Both the position numbers and the translations under genes were made by a program. The notes below the pieces were generated by a model. The model ran no database searches and was not told the origin of the DNA. It saw only the letters and a list, made by a program, of their open reading frames with translations. This document shows, piece by piece, positions 25,169-34,032 of a stretch of 64,000 nucleotides of DNA. Numbering within the stretch: the first letter of the stretch is position 1; each line of letters opens with the position of its first letter. The DNA comes from Streptomyces aurantiogriseus (lineage in GTDB: Bacteria > Actinomycetota > Actinomycetes > Streptomycetales > Streptomycetaceae). The stretch spans positions 62,001 through 126,000 of the forward strand of contig NZ_BMSX01000023.1 in NCBI RefSeq assembly GCF_014649375.1. Reading direction: 5' to 3'.

Positions 25169-25927
25169 GTGACAGACCGCCACGACAACCACCTCCAGGG
25201 CCGCGTCAGCGTCATCACCGGCGCCTCCTCCGGCATCGGCGCGGCCACCGCCCGGGCCCTGGCCGCGCGCGGCGCCCGCGTCGTCCTCGCCGCCCGCAAC
25301 GCCGACAAGCTCAACACCCTGGTCACCGAGATCCGCGACGCCGGCGGCGCCGCGACCGCCCGCATCACCGACGTCGCCCGCCTCGACGACGTCGAGGGCC
25401 TGATCGAGTTCGCCGCCGGCGAGTACGGCCCCGTCGACCACCTGGTCAACAACGCCGGCCTGATGCTCTTCTCCAAGTGGTCCGACCGTGCCGTCGCCGA
25501 CTGGGACAAGATGATCGACACCAACCTCCGCGGCTACCTGCACGCCATCAGCGCCGTCCTGCCCGGCATGATCGCCCGCCGGTCCGGCCACATCCTCAAC
25601 CTCAGTTCGGTGGCCGGCATCCGCGTCGGCGACGCCAGCGGCGTCTACAGCGCCACCAAGTTCTTCATCCGCGGCATCACCGACAGCCTTCGCCAGGAAG
25701 TCGGCATCACGCACGGCATCCAGGTCTCCATGATCAGCCCCGGCGTCATCGACACCGGCTGGGCCGACAAGGTCACCGACACCGAGGGCAGGCAGATCGC
25801 CCAGAACCTCAACGAGGGCGCCATCCACCCCGACCGCGTGGCCGACGCCGTCGCCTACGCCCTCGACCAGCCCGCCGACGTCACCGTCAACGACATCGTC
25901 ATCCACCCCACCCGCCAGGACTGGTAG
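25169..25927 (+). CDS. Short-chain dehydrogenase/reductase
   Basis: A 252-residue classical SDR. ITGASSGIGAAT, NNAGLMLF and LSSVAGI...YSATK are intact, with Ser, Tyr and Lys in normal spacing. The C-terminal half (QEVGITHGIQVSMISPG, PADVTVNDIVIHPTRQDW) matches the YdfG/serine-dehydrogenase-like group common beside XRE-MmyB regulators. The GTG start at 25169 has AAGGAG upstream. It lies between the epoxide hydrolase-like gene and another SDR with short gaps of 29 and 38 bases, so these three genes are one operon. Confidence 0.87.
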   Translation: MTDRHDNHLQGRVSVITGASSGIGAATARALAARGARVVLAARNADKLNTLVTEIRDAGGAATARITDVARLDDVEGLIEFAAGEYGPVDHLVNNAGLMLFSKWSDRAVADWDKMIDTNLRGYLHAISAVLPGMIARRSGHILNLSSVAGIRVGDASGVYSATKFFIRGITDSLRQEVGITHGIQVSMISPGVIDTGWADKVTDTEGRQIAQNLNEGAIHPDRVADAVAYALDQPADVTVNDIVIHPTRQDW

Positions 25928-25965
25928 ACCAACCCCCAGCCCCACACAGAAACGGAGCACCTCGC

Positions 25966-26769
25966 ATGACCAGCACCGCCTCCCACCGCCCGCTCGCCCT
26001 GGTGACCGGGGCCTCCGCGGGCATCGGCTACGAACTCGCGAAGCTATTCGCCATCAACGGCTTCGACCTGATCGCCACCGGCCGCAGCGAGCACACCGAC
26101 CAGGCGGCGGCCGACCTCGCACGGCACGGCGTCCACGTCACACCCGTACGCGCCGACCTCTCCCAGAGCGAGGGCGTCGAGACGGTGTGGCGGGCGGTGG
26201 AGGAGGCCGGACGGCCGCTGGATGCCGCGGTCCTCAACGCCGGCCGCAGCATCGGCGGCGCCTTCCTCGACACCGACCTCGACGACGAGCTCTCCCTGAT
26301 CCAGCTGAACGTGGCCTCCGTCGTCCACCTGGCCAAGCACGTCGCCCGGCACATGGCCGGCAACGGCCGCGGCCGGATCCTGATCACCTCGTCGCTGTCG
26401 GCGACCCTGCCCACCCCCTACGAGACCGTCTATGGGCCCTCCCGCGCCTTCACCCGCATGTTCGCCCTCGGGCTGCGCGAGGAACTCAAGGAGCACGGCG
26501 TGAGCGTCACGTGCCTCATGCCCGGCGCCACCGACAGCAACTTCCACTCCCGCGCCGGCATGCACAACACCGCCTTCGGCCCCGGCATGAAGAAGAACAG
26601 CCGCAAGGCCGTCGCCCGCCAGGGCTTCCTCGCGCTGATGAAGGGGCGTGCCGAGGTCGTCGGCGGCGACGCCGCCACCAAGCGCACCGCCGTCGAACAC
26701 CGCTTCCTGCCCGAGACCTACAAGGCCGCCCGCCACGCCACCAAGGCAAAGCCGCGCCCTGAACAGTAG
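25966..26769 (+). CDS. SDR-family protein with YxxxR in place of YxxxK
   Basis: A 267-residue SDR: TGASAGIGYELA nucleotide loop, LNAGRSIGG replacing NNAG, SSLSAT with the catalytic Ser, then VYGPSRAF. The Lys four residues after the catalytic Tyr is Arg. The paralogue at 36895-37692 has the same change (YGPSRAF) and shares most of the sequence (NAGRSIGGAFLDTDLDDEL is the same in both). The substitution is therefore inherited rather than an error. Lys normally lowers the Tyr pKa and binds the nicotinamide ribose, so activity may be altered. Gene context is the SDR/epoxide hydrolase operon. Confidence 0.84.
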   Translation: MTSTASHRPLALVTGASAGIGYELAKLFAINGFDLIATGRSEHTDQAAADLARHGVHVTPVRADLSQSEGVETVWRAVEEAGRPLDAAVLNAGRSIGGAFLDTDLDDELSLIQLNVASVVHLAKHVARHMAGNGRGRILITSSLSATLPTPYETVYGPSRAFTRMFALGLREELKEHGVSVTCLMPGATDSNFHSRAGMHNTAFGPGMKKNSRKAVARQGFLALMKGRAEVVGGDAATKRTAVEHRFLPETYKAARHATKAKPRPEQ

Positions 26770-26846
26770 AGGGGCCATGAAGCCCGGGCCTGGAATGTCA
26801 CGAGCCGACTCCGGCTCCCTCCCGCTGCAGCGCCCTGCCCTCCACA

Positions 26847-26871
26847 CCTGGTGGTGTGCGAACCACCCAGG
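26847..26871. terminator. Hairpin between convergent operons
   Basis: CCTGGTGGT (26847-26855) pairs with ACCACCCAGG (26862-26871), a 9-bp stem with a one-base bulge and a 6-base loop. It lies in the 245-base gap between the SDR operon and the convergent permease gene. Confidence 0.5.
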
Positions 26872-27014
26872 ATCCGAACCAACAGGCCCCGCCCGTCCAC
26901 GCCCTCGGCGCCCGGGGCTGGGGGCGGCCCGCTGCCGCGTACCGTCGTCAAGCTCCTCGGTGTACCGCTCACCACGTACGGAGTCCCCTCCGAGACGATG
27001 GACGAGGCGCCGGT

Positions 27015-27932
27015 CTACTTGAGCGCGCCGGCGCCGAGGCCGTTCACGATGTTCCGCTGCGCGAGCAGATAGAACACGATCACGGGCACGACCGAGATCA
27101 CGGTCGCGGCGAGCAGAACCTGCTGTTGCGGTGTCTCAGCCGAGTTGAAGCTCGTCAGTCCGCGCTGGATGGGCATGAGTCCGTTGTCGTCGAAGAGGAC
27201 CAGGGCCATGAGGTACTCGTTCCAGGCGTGCAAGCCCTGGATCACGGCGACGGCGGCGAGGCCGGGACGGGCCAGGGGAAGGATGATGCTCGCGAAGATC
27301 CTGAGCGGTGACGCGCCGTCCAGTGCCGCCGACTCCTCCAGTTCCCTGGGCTGGCTGACGAAGAAGCTCCGCATGATCAGCGTCGCCATCGGGATCCCGG
27401 AGGTGATCAGGATGAGGATGTAGCCGAGTCGGCTGTTGGTCAGTTGGAGGTCGAGGAGCAGTCGGTACTGGGCGAGGAACATCGCCGGAGCGGGGATGAT
27501 CATGACCGCGAGAATCACGAAGGTGATGAAGCCCTTGCCCCAGAACTCCACCCGGGCCAGGACGTATCCGGCCATGCTGGACACGACGAGGATGCCCAGC
27601 ACGGCGGTCAGCGTGTAGAAGACGCTGTTGGAGAGGTACGTACCGAGGTCGCCGTCGGTCCAGGCGGTGACGTAGTTCTGCCAGTGCGGCACGTTCGGCA
27701 GGAAATGGTCACCGGACAGCAGTTCGTCCTGTGTCTGGAGCGATCCGGACAGCATCCACAGGAGCGGGAAGAGCGCGGTCAGTGCCGCGGCGACGAGCAG
27801 GCCGTACAGGCCCACCCGCTCGGGCCGTATGCGCCGGCGGCGCGGCGGCTCTGGAGAGCGGTCGTGGAGGGGGTTTCCGGGTGGGGCTTCGGCCGCACCA
27901 TTCTTCTGGGTGCCTGCGAGCGACGTCACCAT
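27015..27932 (-). CDS. Carbohydrate ABC transporter permease (MalG type)
   Basis: A 305-residue inner-membrane permease with six predicted helices. The EAA loop is present as ELEESAALDGASPLRIFASIILPLARPG, shown here as its two halves EESAALDGASP and LPLARPG, which dock the ATPase. The MalG-type N-terminus is short and basic after a Pro/Arg-rich cytoplasmic lead (GLYGLLVAAALTALFPLLWM). ATG 27932 was chosen because AGGTGA lies upstream; the frame continues upstream through the MalF gene in a wrong reading. It is the last gene of the GH1-to-MalG operon. No ATPase gene is present, as usual in Streptomyces, where a shared MsiK-type ATPase energises such importers. Confidence 0.9.
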   Translation of the reverse strand: MVTSLAGTQKNGAAEAPPGNPLHDRSPEPPRRRRIRPERVGLYGLLVAAALTALFPLLWMLSGSLQTQDELLSGDHFLPNVPHWQNYVTAWTDGDLGTYLSNSVFYTLTAVLGILVVSSMAGYVLARVEFWGKGFITFVILAVMIIPAPAMFLAQYRLLLDLQLTNSRLGYILILITSGIPMATLIMRSFFVSQPRELEESAALDGASPLRIFASIILPLARPGLAAVAVIQGLHAWNEYLMALVLFDDNGLMPIQRGLTSFNSAETPQQQVLLAATVISVVPVIVFYLLAQRNIVNGLGAGALK

Positions 27933-27958
27933 GTCTGCCCGGTCACCTGCTTTCGTCG

Positions 27959-28867
27959 TCACTTGTCGGCCCGCCGTCGCGCGATGGTGAGCTGGATGAA
28001 GGAGAGCACCACGAGGGCACCGCCGAAGAGCACCGACATCGCCGCCGCGCTGCCGTAGCGGTTGTTGGTGAAGGCCTCCTCGTAGATGAGGAGGGTGGGC
28101 ACCAGGGTGTGCGAGCCGGGGCCGCCGTTGGTGAGGACCTGGACGGTGCCGAAGATCTGCAGGGCCGCGAGGAGGGTCAGCAGGCTGACGATCGTGGTCA
28201 CGGGCGCGAGTTGCGGCCAGGTGATGTACCGGAACTTGGCCCAGGCGCGCGCGCCGTCGAGTTCTGCGGCCTCGTACAGCTCCTCCGGGATGTCCTGCAG
28301 ACCGGCGAGGAAGAGGAGGAACCCGAAACCCCAGTGGAACCAGATGAAGACCGCGGCGACGGACGGCAGGGCGAACGTCGGGTCTCCGAGCCAGTTCTGC
28401 TGCAGCGACTCCAGGCCGACCGTGTCGAGCAGCCGGTTGAGGACCCCCGTCCGGGGTTCGAACATGAACAGGAAGATCACGCCGACGACCACGACGGAGA
28501 GGATGCCCGGCAGGTAGAAGACGGTGCGGAAGAAGGTCCGCAGGCGCCGGATCCGGTTCACCGCGATGGCCATGCCCAGGGAGACCGCGTTCCCCAGGAA
28601 GAAGCCGACCACGCCGAATACGGCGACGTTCTTCATCGACGCCCAGAACTCGTCGTCCTTGAAGACGAACTCGTAGTTCTGCAGGCCCACCCAGGGAGTG
28701 TCCAGGCTGATCCCGTCCCAGGACTGGAAGCTCAGCGTGATCGCGTTGACGAACGGCGTGATCGTGAACACGCCGATGAGCACGATCGCGGGGGCGAGGA
28801 ACGTCAGTGCCATGAGGTTGCGGCGCAGGGTGCGTCGGTCGCGGACGCGCGCCGTCAACGACGCCAT
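27959..28867 (-). CDS. Carbohydrate ABC transporter permease (MalF type)
   Basis: A 302-residue permease. The first helix is LTFLAPAIVLIGVFTITPF, followed by the family's FQSWDG periplasmic loop and WVGLQNYEFVF. The EAA loop is EELYEAAELDGARAWAKF then ITWPQLAP. About six helices are visible. The start overlaps the stop of the upstream binding-protein gene by one base (TGATG), so translation is coupled. It forms a heterodimeric channel with the MalG-type protein downstream. Confidence 0.92.
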   Translation of the reverse strand: MASLTARVRDRRTLRRNLMALTFLAPAIVLIGVFTITPFVNAITLSFQSWDGISLDTPWVGLQNYEFVFKDDEFWASMKNVAVFGVVGFFLGNAVSLGMAIAVNRIRRLRTFFRTVFYLPGILSVVVVGVIFLFMFEPRTGVLNRLLDTVGLESLQQNWLGDPTFALPSVAAVFIWFHWGFGFLLFLAGLQDIPEELYEAAELDGARAWAKFRYITWPQLAPVTTIVSLLTLLAALQIFGTVQVLTNGGPGSHTLVPTLLIYEEAFTNNRYGSAAAMSVLFGGALVVLSFIQLTIARRRADK

Positions 28868-30192
28868 CAGCCGCGGTCCTGCGCCGACTGGAGGTCGTCG
28901 AGGACCTGGTCGACGGTCTTCTCGCCAAGCACCAGGCTCTGGGTGTCACGGGTGAGCGCCGCGTTGACGTCGGGGGTGAGGCTGTTGGTCACCTTCTGCT
29001 GGTTCTTGGTGGCCTCGACGTAGCCGGTGAGCTGCGCGGGAACACTGCCGTCGGCCAGGACCTTCTGGCTCGTCGGTACGATGCGGGCCTGCTCGGCGAA
29101 CGCCTTCTGCTGCTCCGGCATCGTCAGCCACTTGACGAAGGCCAGGGCTTCCTTGGGGTGCTTGCCGCGGGGGTTGACGACGGCGCCCTTGCCGGGGACG
29201 CCGGGGGACCGCGGTGTCTGCGTGGCGTCCGAGGCGGCGGGCAGTGGCATCGAGGCGTAGTCGGTGTAGTCGGGGGCCGTGCGCTTGCCCACCGAGACGC
29301 CTGCGGAGGCGTCGAAGATGGCGCCGACCTCACGCTTGTTGAAGAAGGACGTCTCGACACCGGAGTTGTCGCCCTGGCCGCCGGGGAGCGCTCCGTTGGA
29401 TATGAGCCCGGCGTCCTTCAGATCGACGAGGAGCTGGAACGCCTTGCGCCAGCCGTCCGCCTTCCAGCTCGCCTTGCCGGCGAAGGTGTCCGAGATCTGC
29501 TGGTCGGTCAGCCAGTTGGAGGCGAACTCCTGGATCAACGCCGGGGTGAGCGAAGCGGCAACCGCGAAGTTGCCCTTGCCGTCCTTGTTGGACGCCTTCA
29601 GCGCGGTGACGAGGTCGTCCATGGTCTTCGGCGGCGTCTTCGGGTCGATCTTGGTCCTCGCGGGGTCGTAGATCAGGCCGTAGGACTGCGTCTCCCAGTG
29701 GGCCGAGTAGATGCCCGGCGGGACACCGAGGTTGTTGTCCTTGGTGAACGCCGACTGCTCGACGACCCCCGGAGCGAACTCCTCGCCCCACGCCCCCTTG
29801 AGTTCGGGCTCGAGGTTCATGGCCCAGCCAGCCTTGTAGAACGGGGCCATGTCGACGGCGAGGAACGACGAGTACACGTCGGGCATGTTGCGGGACTGCG
29901 CCTTGGCCTGGAGCTTCGCCAGGTAGTCCGCCGGACCGGGGGACTCGATCTTGATGGCGATCCCCGTCTGCTTCGTGTACTGCTTCGCGAGCGCGGTGAG
30001 AGCGGCCTCCTGACCACGCGACTGGTTCATGAAGGTCAGCTCGACCTTGCCGCCGTCGGACCCGGTGTCGCTGCCCGACCCGCACCCCTGGAGGAGGAGC
30101 GACGCGGCGATGCTCAGCGATCCGGCCGTCCAGACGAAGGAGCGGCGACTCATGGGCCGGGAAACGGGCTGAGCGGTGGGGTTCTTGCGCAT
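28867..30192 (-). CDS. Carbohydrate ABC transporter substrate-binding lipoprotein (twin-arginine type signal)
   Basis: A 441-residue family-1 solute-binding protein. The N-terminus has a twin-arginine pattern (MSRRSFVWTAG, residues 14-24) and a lipobox LLLQGC with Cys37, so it may be exported folded by Tat and then lipidated. The mature part has the usual ABC sugar-binding features: VELTFMNQSRG, a MPDVYSSFLAVD segment, KEALAFVKWLTMPEQQKAFAE near the end. ATG 30192 was chosen with AAAGG 8 bases upstream; a GTG at 30201 is the alternative. Its neighbours are two permeases and two glycosidases, so it captures an oligosaccharide that those enzymes cut inside the cell. Confidence 0.9.
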   Translation of the reverse strand: MRKNPTAQPVSRPMSRRSFVWTAGSLSIAASLLLQGCGSGSDTGSDGGKVELTFMNQSRGQEAALTALAKQYTKQTGIAIKIESPGPADYLAKLQAKAQSRNMPDVYSSFLAVDMAPFYKAGWAMNLEPELKGAWGEEFAPGVVEQSAFTKDNNLGVPPGIYSAHWETQSYGLIYDPARTKIDPKTPPKTMDDLVTALKASNKDGKGNFAVAASLTPALIQEFASNWLTDQQISDTFAGKASWKADGWRKAFQLLVDLKDAGLISNGALPGGQGDNSGVETSFFNKREVGAIFDASAGVSVGKRTAPDYTDYASMPLPAASDATQTPRSPGVPGKGAVVNPRGKHPKEALAFVKWLTMPEQQKAFAEQARIVPTSQKVLADGSVPAQLTGYVEATKNQQKVTNSLTPDVNAALTRDTQSLVLGEKTVDQVLDDLQSAQDRG

Positions 30193-30286
30193 GGCTATCA
30201 CCTTTGATTCGTGCGCTGTTGACAGATGGGGAGGCTGTGCTGTGGTGCTTGATGTGTGTGGGGGAAGTCGGTGGCCGACGCCGTGG

Positions 30287-32494
30287 TCAGGACCGGGCCG
30301 TCCAGGTGGTCCGGATCAGGCGGTCACCGGGCTGTCGTCCGAAACCCTCGGCCGCGATGGTCCAGCCCTCGGGAGGCTTCGCTCCGCCCTCCACGGCGGC
30401 CGCGATGTGGGCGACCGCGGCGAGCAGTCCCCCGTTCGCCGGGAGGTAGAGGGTGAGGAAGCCCGGCATCTGGGGGTTGTGGCCGTTGGTCAGGAACTGG
30501 TTCTTGGGTGAGGGGAACAGCAGCGCGTCCAACGCGCGGCCCACGTCGCCGAGGCGTGCGGCCGTCATCGCCATGACCGGGTAGTCCCAGCCCCAACTGG
30601 TGTGGAAATCCCAGTGGTTCCACACCGCGTCGAGGGTCGCGCCCATGACGTCGGGGTCCACGATCCCGGTGTCGGGCAGCCAGCCGAGCGCCATCAGCAT
30701 CGACGGATGGTCCCTGCGCACCAGGTACGGCGGCGTCGCGAGTGCGGCGTACGTGCCGTCCGGCAGGACCAGTGGTCGGCGCATGCCGCGCGCGACACGT
30801 TCCCAGTCGTCGCGGAGCGGGAGCCCGAGCCGGCGCCGCCACGCGTTCGCGACGTCGAGGGCCCAGGACCAGTAGACGAGTTCGAAGGTCGGGTCGGTGT
30901 TGGTGAGGCGGTCGGCGAGGTAGCTCTCCTGTGCGGGGATGAGCGGTGGCGGCAGCGTGAAGGCACCATCGCGTTCCTCGACGAAGTCGGCCATGAAGTC
31001 GGCGGTCGCCTCGACCAGCGGATAGTGCTCCCGGAGGAACTCGGTCGATCGGCCTTCCTCGTGCAGCAGTTCCAGCAGATGGATCACGTGAGGCTGCTGC
31101 CAGATCAGGAAGACGCCTATGTGGCTGGGCGACTCACGTGCCGAGTTGTCGGTCTGTTTCGGCCAGCGCGCGCCACGGTAGCCCTGACGCTTGGCGGTGG
31201 CTCGTGCGGCGGCGAGGGCGTCGTGGTACCAGCCGAGGCTGCGTTCCAGCAGTTCGCCGCGACCCCACAGCGCGAAGTGTGCCGCGTGCCACCAGTGCAT
31301 CTCCAGATGGAACTTGCCCGTCCACGTGTTGTAGGTCAGACCGGTCTCCGCGGGCGGTGTGGCGCCGGCTCCGTTGACCGCCGTCAGGTACTGCGACAGC
31401 ACGACGCGACGTTCCAACTCCTCGGCCCGCTCATCGGCGCTGCCTTCAAAGCTCACTGCGGCGCCACCGAGCCAGTGGTTCTCCCACCATCGCGCGGAGG
31501 TCTCCTGGACGGACGCGAAGTCTGACGCGGTCACGTCGGCGTCGGCGCTCGACGGCCTGTACGCGGGCGTCGGGGAGGCAGCGCGCTCCTTGGGCCGGAG
31601 GGTGACCACCACGTCGAGTTCCGGCTGATCGGTCGTCACAAGGGCGCGACCGCCGCCGTCGTACCGGGAGAGGTGACCCGTCGTCTCGATCTCGACGGAG
31701 TACGCCGAAGACTCGACGAAGCGATGTGCTTCCCAGCGTCCCGGGCTCAGCTGTGTCCACCCGACGTGTTCGTCGAGCGGCAGCTCGAAAGGCGCGAGGT
31801 CGTCGGGCTGTGGATCGAAGCACCAGGCGACGCCGAGGCCCCGCGCCAGCAGCGGGGACCGCAGACGCACCGCGAAGCGATGGATGACGGGGTGCGCCAC
31901 GGTCGTCACCGCCACGGGGACGCCGTCGAGCCGGTATGTGGCGTGCACGGTCCCGGTCCACAGGTCGAGCTCTGTGCGGGCGTCCGTGAGCCGGTGCGGA
32001 TCGTCCAGCCGGGGCCCGTCGGGCGTCGCGCCGAGCGCGAGGCGCCCGAGGTGCATCCGGCGGGGGTTGAAGGCGAACCAGGAACCGGCCGCGAACTCGT
32101 CCGGGATCGGGTCGCCGGCGCGGTGCAGTCTCTTGCGGTCGAGGTAGGTCACCCTGCCACGCGGCGTCTCGTACGAGGTCGTCGCCTCGTGGGCGAGGAA
32201 CGCGCGCTCGGTGCGGGTGCGGTACCACCCCCAGGTCGACTGGGTGCGCAGAGGTATCTGGTGGTCGTCGCGGTCGAACGGGCGCGGCAGGTGCGCGGGC
32301 AGGCCGGCCTCGCCGTCGTCGACGACGCGCCGCGGATCCGGGCGCAGTTCGTGGAACTCCGGGAAGGTCTGCAGGCCCGACAGGTCGACCGTCATCGCGA
32401 TGTCGCCGTTGCCGACGGTGAGGACGTCGGTGGGGTGCGGCGCTGTCAGAACGGGGTTGTACCGGCGGACGAGTTGGCGTCGATCGAGCGTCAC
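30287..32494 (-). CDS. Large intracellular six-hairpin glycosidase-like protein
   Basis: A 735-residue protein. The N-terminal 300 residues form a beta-sandwich (VLTVGNGDIAMTVDLSGLQT, ETPRGRVTYLDRK, LYVTVAHPV-like repeats). The centre and C-terminus contain the helical toroid motifs TGKFHLEMHWWHAAHFALWG, GYRGARWPKQTD and HTSWGWDYPVMAMTAARLG. This architecture fits the GH65/GH95/GH94-like six-hairpin superfamily, but I cannot name a GH family. Acidic residues in HLEMHW or TSWGWD are likely catalytic candidates. There is no signal peptide. It lies between the GH1 beta-glucosidase and the binding-protein gene and probably removes a side-chain or terminal residue from the imported oligosaccharide. 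Confidence 0.75.
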   Translation of the reverse strand: MTLDRRQLVRRYNPVLTAPHPTDVLTVGNGDIAMTVDLSGLQTFPEFHELRPDPRRVVDDGEAGLPAHLPRPFDRDDHQIPLRTQSTWGWYRTRTERAFLAHEATTSYETPRGRVTYLDRKRLHRAGDPIPDEFAAGSWFAFNPRRMHLGRLALGATPDGPRLDDPHRLTDARTELDLWTGTVHATYRLDGVPVAVTTVAHPVIHRFAVRLRSPLLARGLGVAWCFDPQPDDLAPFELPLDEHVGWTQLSPGRWEAHRFVESSAYSVEIETTGHLSRYDGGGRALVTTDQPELDVVVTLRPKERAASPTPAYRPSSADADVTASDFASVQETSARWWENHWLGGAAVSFEGSADERAEELERRVVLSQYLTAVNGAGATPPAETGLTYNTWTGKFHLEMHWWHAAHFALWGRGELLERSLGWYHDALAAARATAKRQGYRGARWPKQTDNSARESPSHIGVFLIWQQPHVIHLLELLHEEGRSTEFLREHYPLVEATADFMADFVEERDGAFTLPPPLIPAQESYLADRLTNTDPTFELVYWSWALDVANAWRRRLGLPLRDDWERVARGMRRPLVLPDGTYAALATPPYLVRRDHPSMLMALGWLPDTGIVDPDVMGATLDAVWNHWDFHTSWGWDYPVMAMTAARLGDVGRALDALLFPSPKNQFLTNGHNPQMPGFLTLYLPANGGLLAAVAHIAAAVEGGAKPPEGWTIAAEGFGRQPGDRLIRTTWTARS

Positions 32495-32667
32495 GTGGGG
32501 ACTCCCTCACGTGAGCCGGCCGACGGGGTCATGACGCCGCGACGGAACACCGGCGAGCCGGGGGTGAGCTGGGCGGACATACGTGCTTCCTTCATGTGCT
32601 GACGGCGCGCGAGGGTGTTCGCGGGGCGCGGAGTTGTGGCCCTCCCCCGCGGGACGCTCGGAGATGT

Positions 32668-33933
32668 TCAGGGACGGCCGCGGCGGGCCACGTCCCCGAG
32701 CCAGGCGAGGCTCGGCTTGGGACGCCGCTCGAAGGTCTCCCGGTCCACGGCGATCAGCCCGAACTTGGGTGTCCAGTGGCCCCACTCGAAGTTGTCCAGA
32801 GCGGACCAGTGCAGATAGCCGCGTACGTCGATGCCGTCGTCCATGGCGGCGAACAGGTGCCGCAACGCCTCGTCCGTATACGCGATGCGGCGGGTGTCGT
32901 CGGCGGTGGCGATGCCGTTCTCGGTCACCAGGATCGGGGTGTGGCCGGTGACCTCCCAGGTGTGGCGCACCGCCATGCCCAGCGCGTCCGGCCGGTACGC
33001 AGAGCCGACCTGGGTGTTGTCGGGGTGCGGCGGATGCGGCTCGATGCCGTCCTTGCCGACCCACACACTGGAGTACGCCTGGACGCCGATGAAGTCGTCG
33101 CCGCTCGCGGCCTCCAGGTACAGGTCCTCCCAGATGTACTCCAGTTCACGCTTGCGTTCCTCGGCGCCGGGGCGGGCGGCGAAGGCCCGGTTGGCCACCG
33201 TCCAGCCCACGGCCGCGTCGGTGTGGGCGCGCACGACGTCACGGACCGCGTGGTGCGCCTTGACCAGGGCGTCGCTGATGTCGGTGTCCGGAGTGGGCCA
33301 CTTCACGCGACGGTCGGTGTCCACAGTGGGGCTCTGCCACATGCCCGACCGCTGCTGCTCCTTGAGCGTCAGACGGTCCCTGGTCAGCATCATCGCGAGC
33401 ATGTTGGGCTCGTTCATGGTGACGATGTACGGGACGTCGCCGAGGATGTCGGTCACTCGCTCCGCGTAGGTGACGAAGCGGTCGACCGCCCGCTCGCCGG
33501 CCCAGTTGCCCTCCTCGGCGAACCAGCGCGGGTTGGAGAAGTGGTGCAGGGTGATCATGGGTGTCAGGCCGAACCCGAGGGCCGTGTCGATCATGCGGCG
33601 GTAGTGGGCGAGTTCGGCCCGCGAGAACTCCCCCGGGACAGGTTCGATGCGCGCCCACTCCACGCCGAATCGGTACGAGTTGAGCCCCGCCTCCGCGAGG
33701 AGCCGCATGTCCTCCTCGTAGCGGTGGTAGCTGTCGCAGGCGTCCCCGCTGCGCTCCAGGCCGGGCACCTGGCCCTCACGCACCCACCAGTCGCTGTTGG
33801 TGTTGTTGCCCTCGATCTGGTGCGGGGCGGAGGCGGCCCCCCAGAGGAAACCGTCGCTGTGGGTACTGCCCGGCATTCCAGCTCCTTGGGGTGCGGACGA
33901 CGCCGCTGCCTGATTGTTCATTCGATCAGTCAT
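32668..33933 (-). CDS. GH1 family beta-glycosidase
   Basis: A 421-residue glycoside hydrolase family 1 enzyme, a retaining beta-glucosidase/galactosidase. FLWGAASAPHQIEG opens the TIM barrel. The acid/base Glu175 lies in VTMNEPNM and the nucleophile Glu338 in ILVTENGIA. The C-terminal WSALDNFEWGHWTPKFGLIAVD is the usual aglycone-site block. The ATG at 33933 has GGAGGTG upstream. It is the first gene of the operon, under the promoter at 33963-33991, and acts in the cytosol on imported beta-linked oligosaccharides or glycosides. The precise sugar is unknown. Confidence 0.93.
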   Translation of the reverse strand: MTDRMNNQAAASSAPQGAGMPGSTHSDGFLWGAASAPHQIEGNNTNSDWWVREGQVPGLERSGDACDSYHRYEEDMRLLAEAGLNSYRFGVEWARIEPVPGEFSRAELAHYRRMIDTALGFGLTPMITLHHFSNPRWFAEEGNWAGERAVDRFVTYAERVTDILGDVPYIVTMNEPNMLAMMLTRDRLTLKEQQRSGMWQSPTVDTDRRVKWPTPDTDISDALVKAHHAVRDVVRAHTDAAVGWTVANRAFAARPGAEERKRELEYIWEDLYLEAASGDDFIGVQAYSSVWVGKDGIEPHPPHPDNTQVGSAYRPDALGMAVRHTWEVTGHTPILVTENGIATADDTRRIAYTDEALRHLFAAMDDGIDVRGYLHWSALDNFEWGHWTPKFGLIAVDRETFERRPKPSLAWLGDVARRGRP

Positions 33934-33962
33934 GGCACCTCCTGCCTGTTCGAGTCACGGGA

Positions 33963-33991
33963 ATACTGATCGGCTTACGGTATTTGGTCAA
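33963..33991 (-). promoter_or_regulatory. Promoter of the GH1-ABC operon
   Basis: On the minus strand TTGACC (33991-33986) and CAGTAT (33968-33963) are separated by 17 bases. A second GGTCAA copy lies at 33994-33999, giving tandem ATTGACC. The DeoR-LacI-like motif at 34017-34032 sits just upstream of the -35 element. Confidence 0.5.
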
Positions 33992-34016
33992 TAGGTCAAT
34001 CAGAAGAAACCAAAAC

Positions 34017-34032
34017 GTTCAAATGCTCATCC
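34017..34032 (+). promoter_or_regulatory. DeoR-LacI-type operator at the GH1 operon
   Basis: GTTCAAATGCTCATCC matches the sites upstream of the DeoR-LacI hybrid (13647-13662) and, reversed, upstream of the hydroxyacid dehydrogenase (14769-14782). It links the GH1/ABC operon to that regulator about 20 kb away. Confidence 0.5.

Noticed and set aside
26840..26890. A tRNA-like segment (ggatccgaacc, resembling an inverted T-arm)
   Set aside because: No acceptor stem, D-arm or anticodon stem can be folded around it. The nearby hairpin CCTGGTGGT/ACCACCCAGG is better explained as a terminator.
27015..28949. A 644-codon minus-strand frame ending in the MalG gene
   Set aside because: The upstream 330 codons are a wrong-frame reading of the MalF gene. 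The MalG start at 27932 with its own RBS is preferred.
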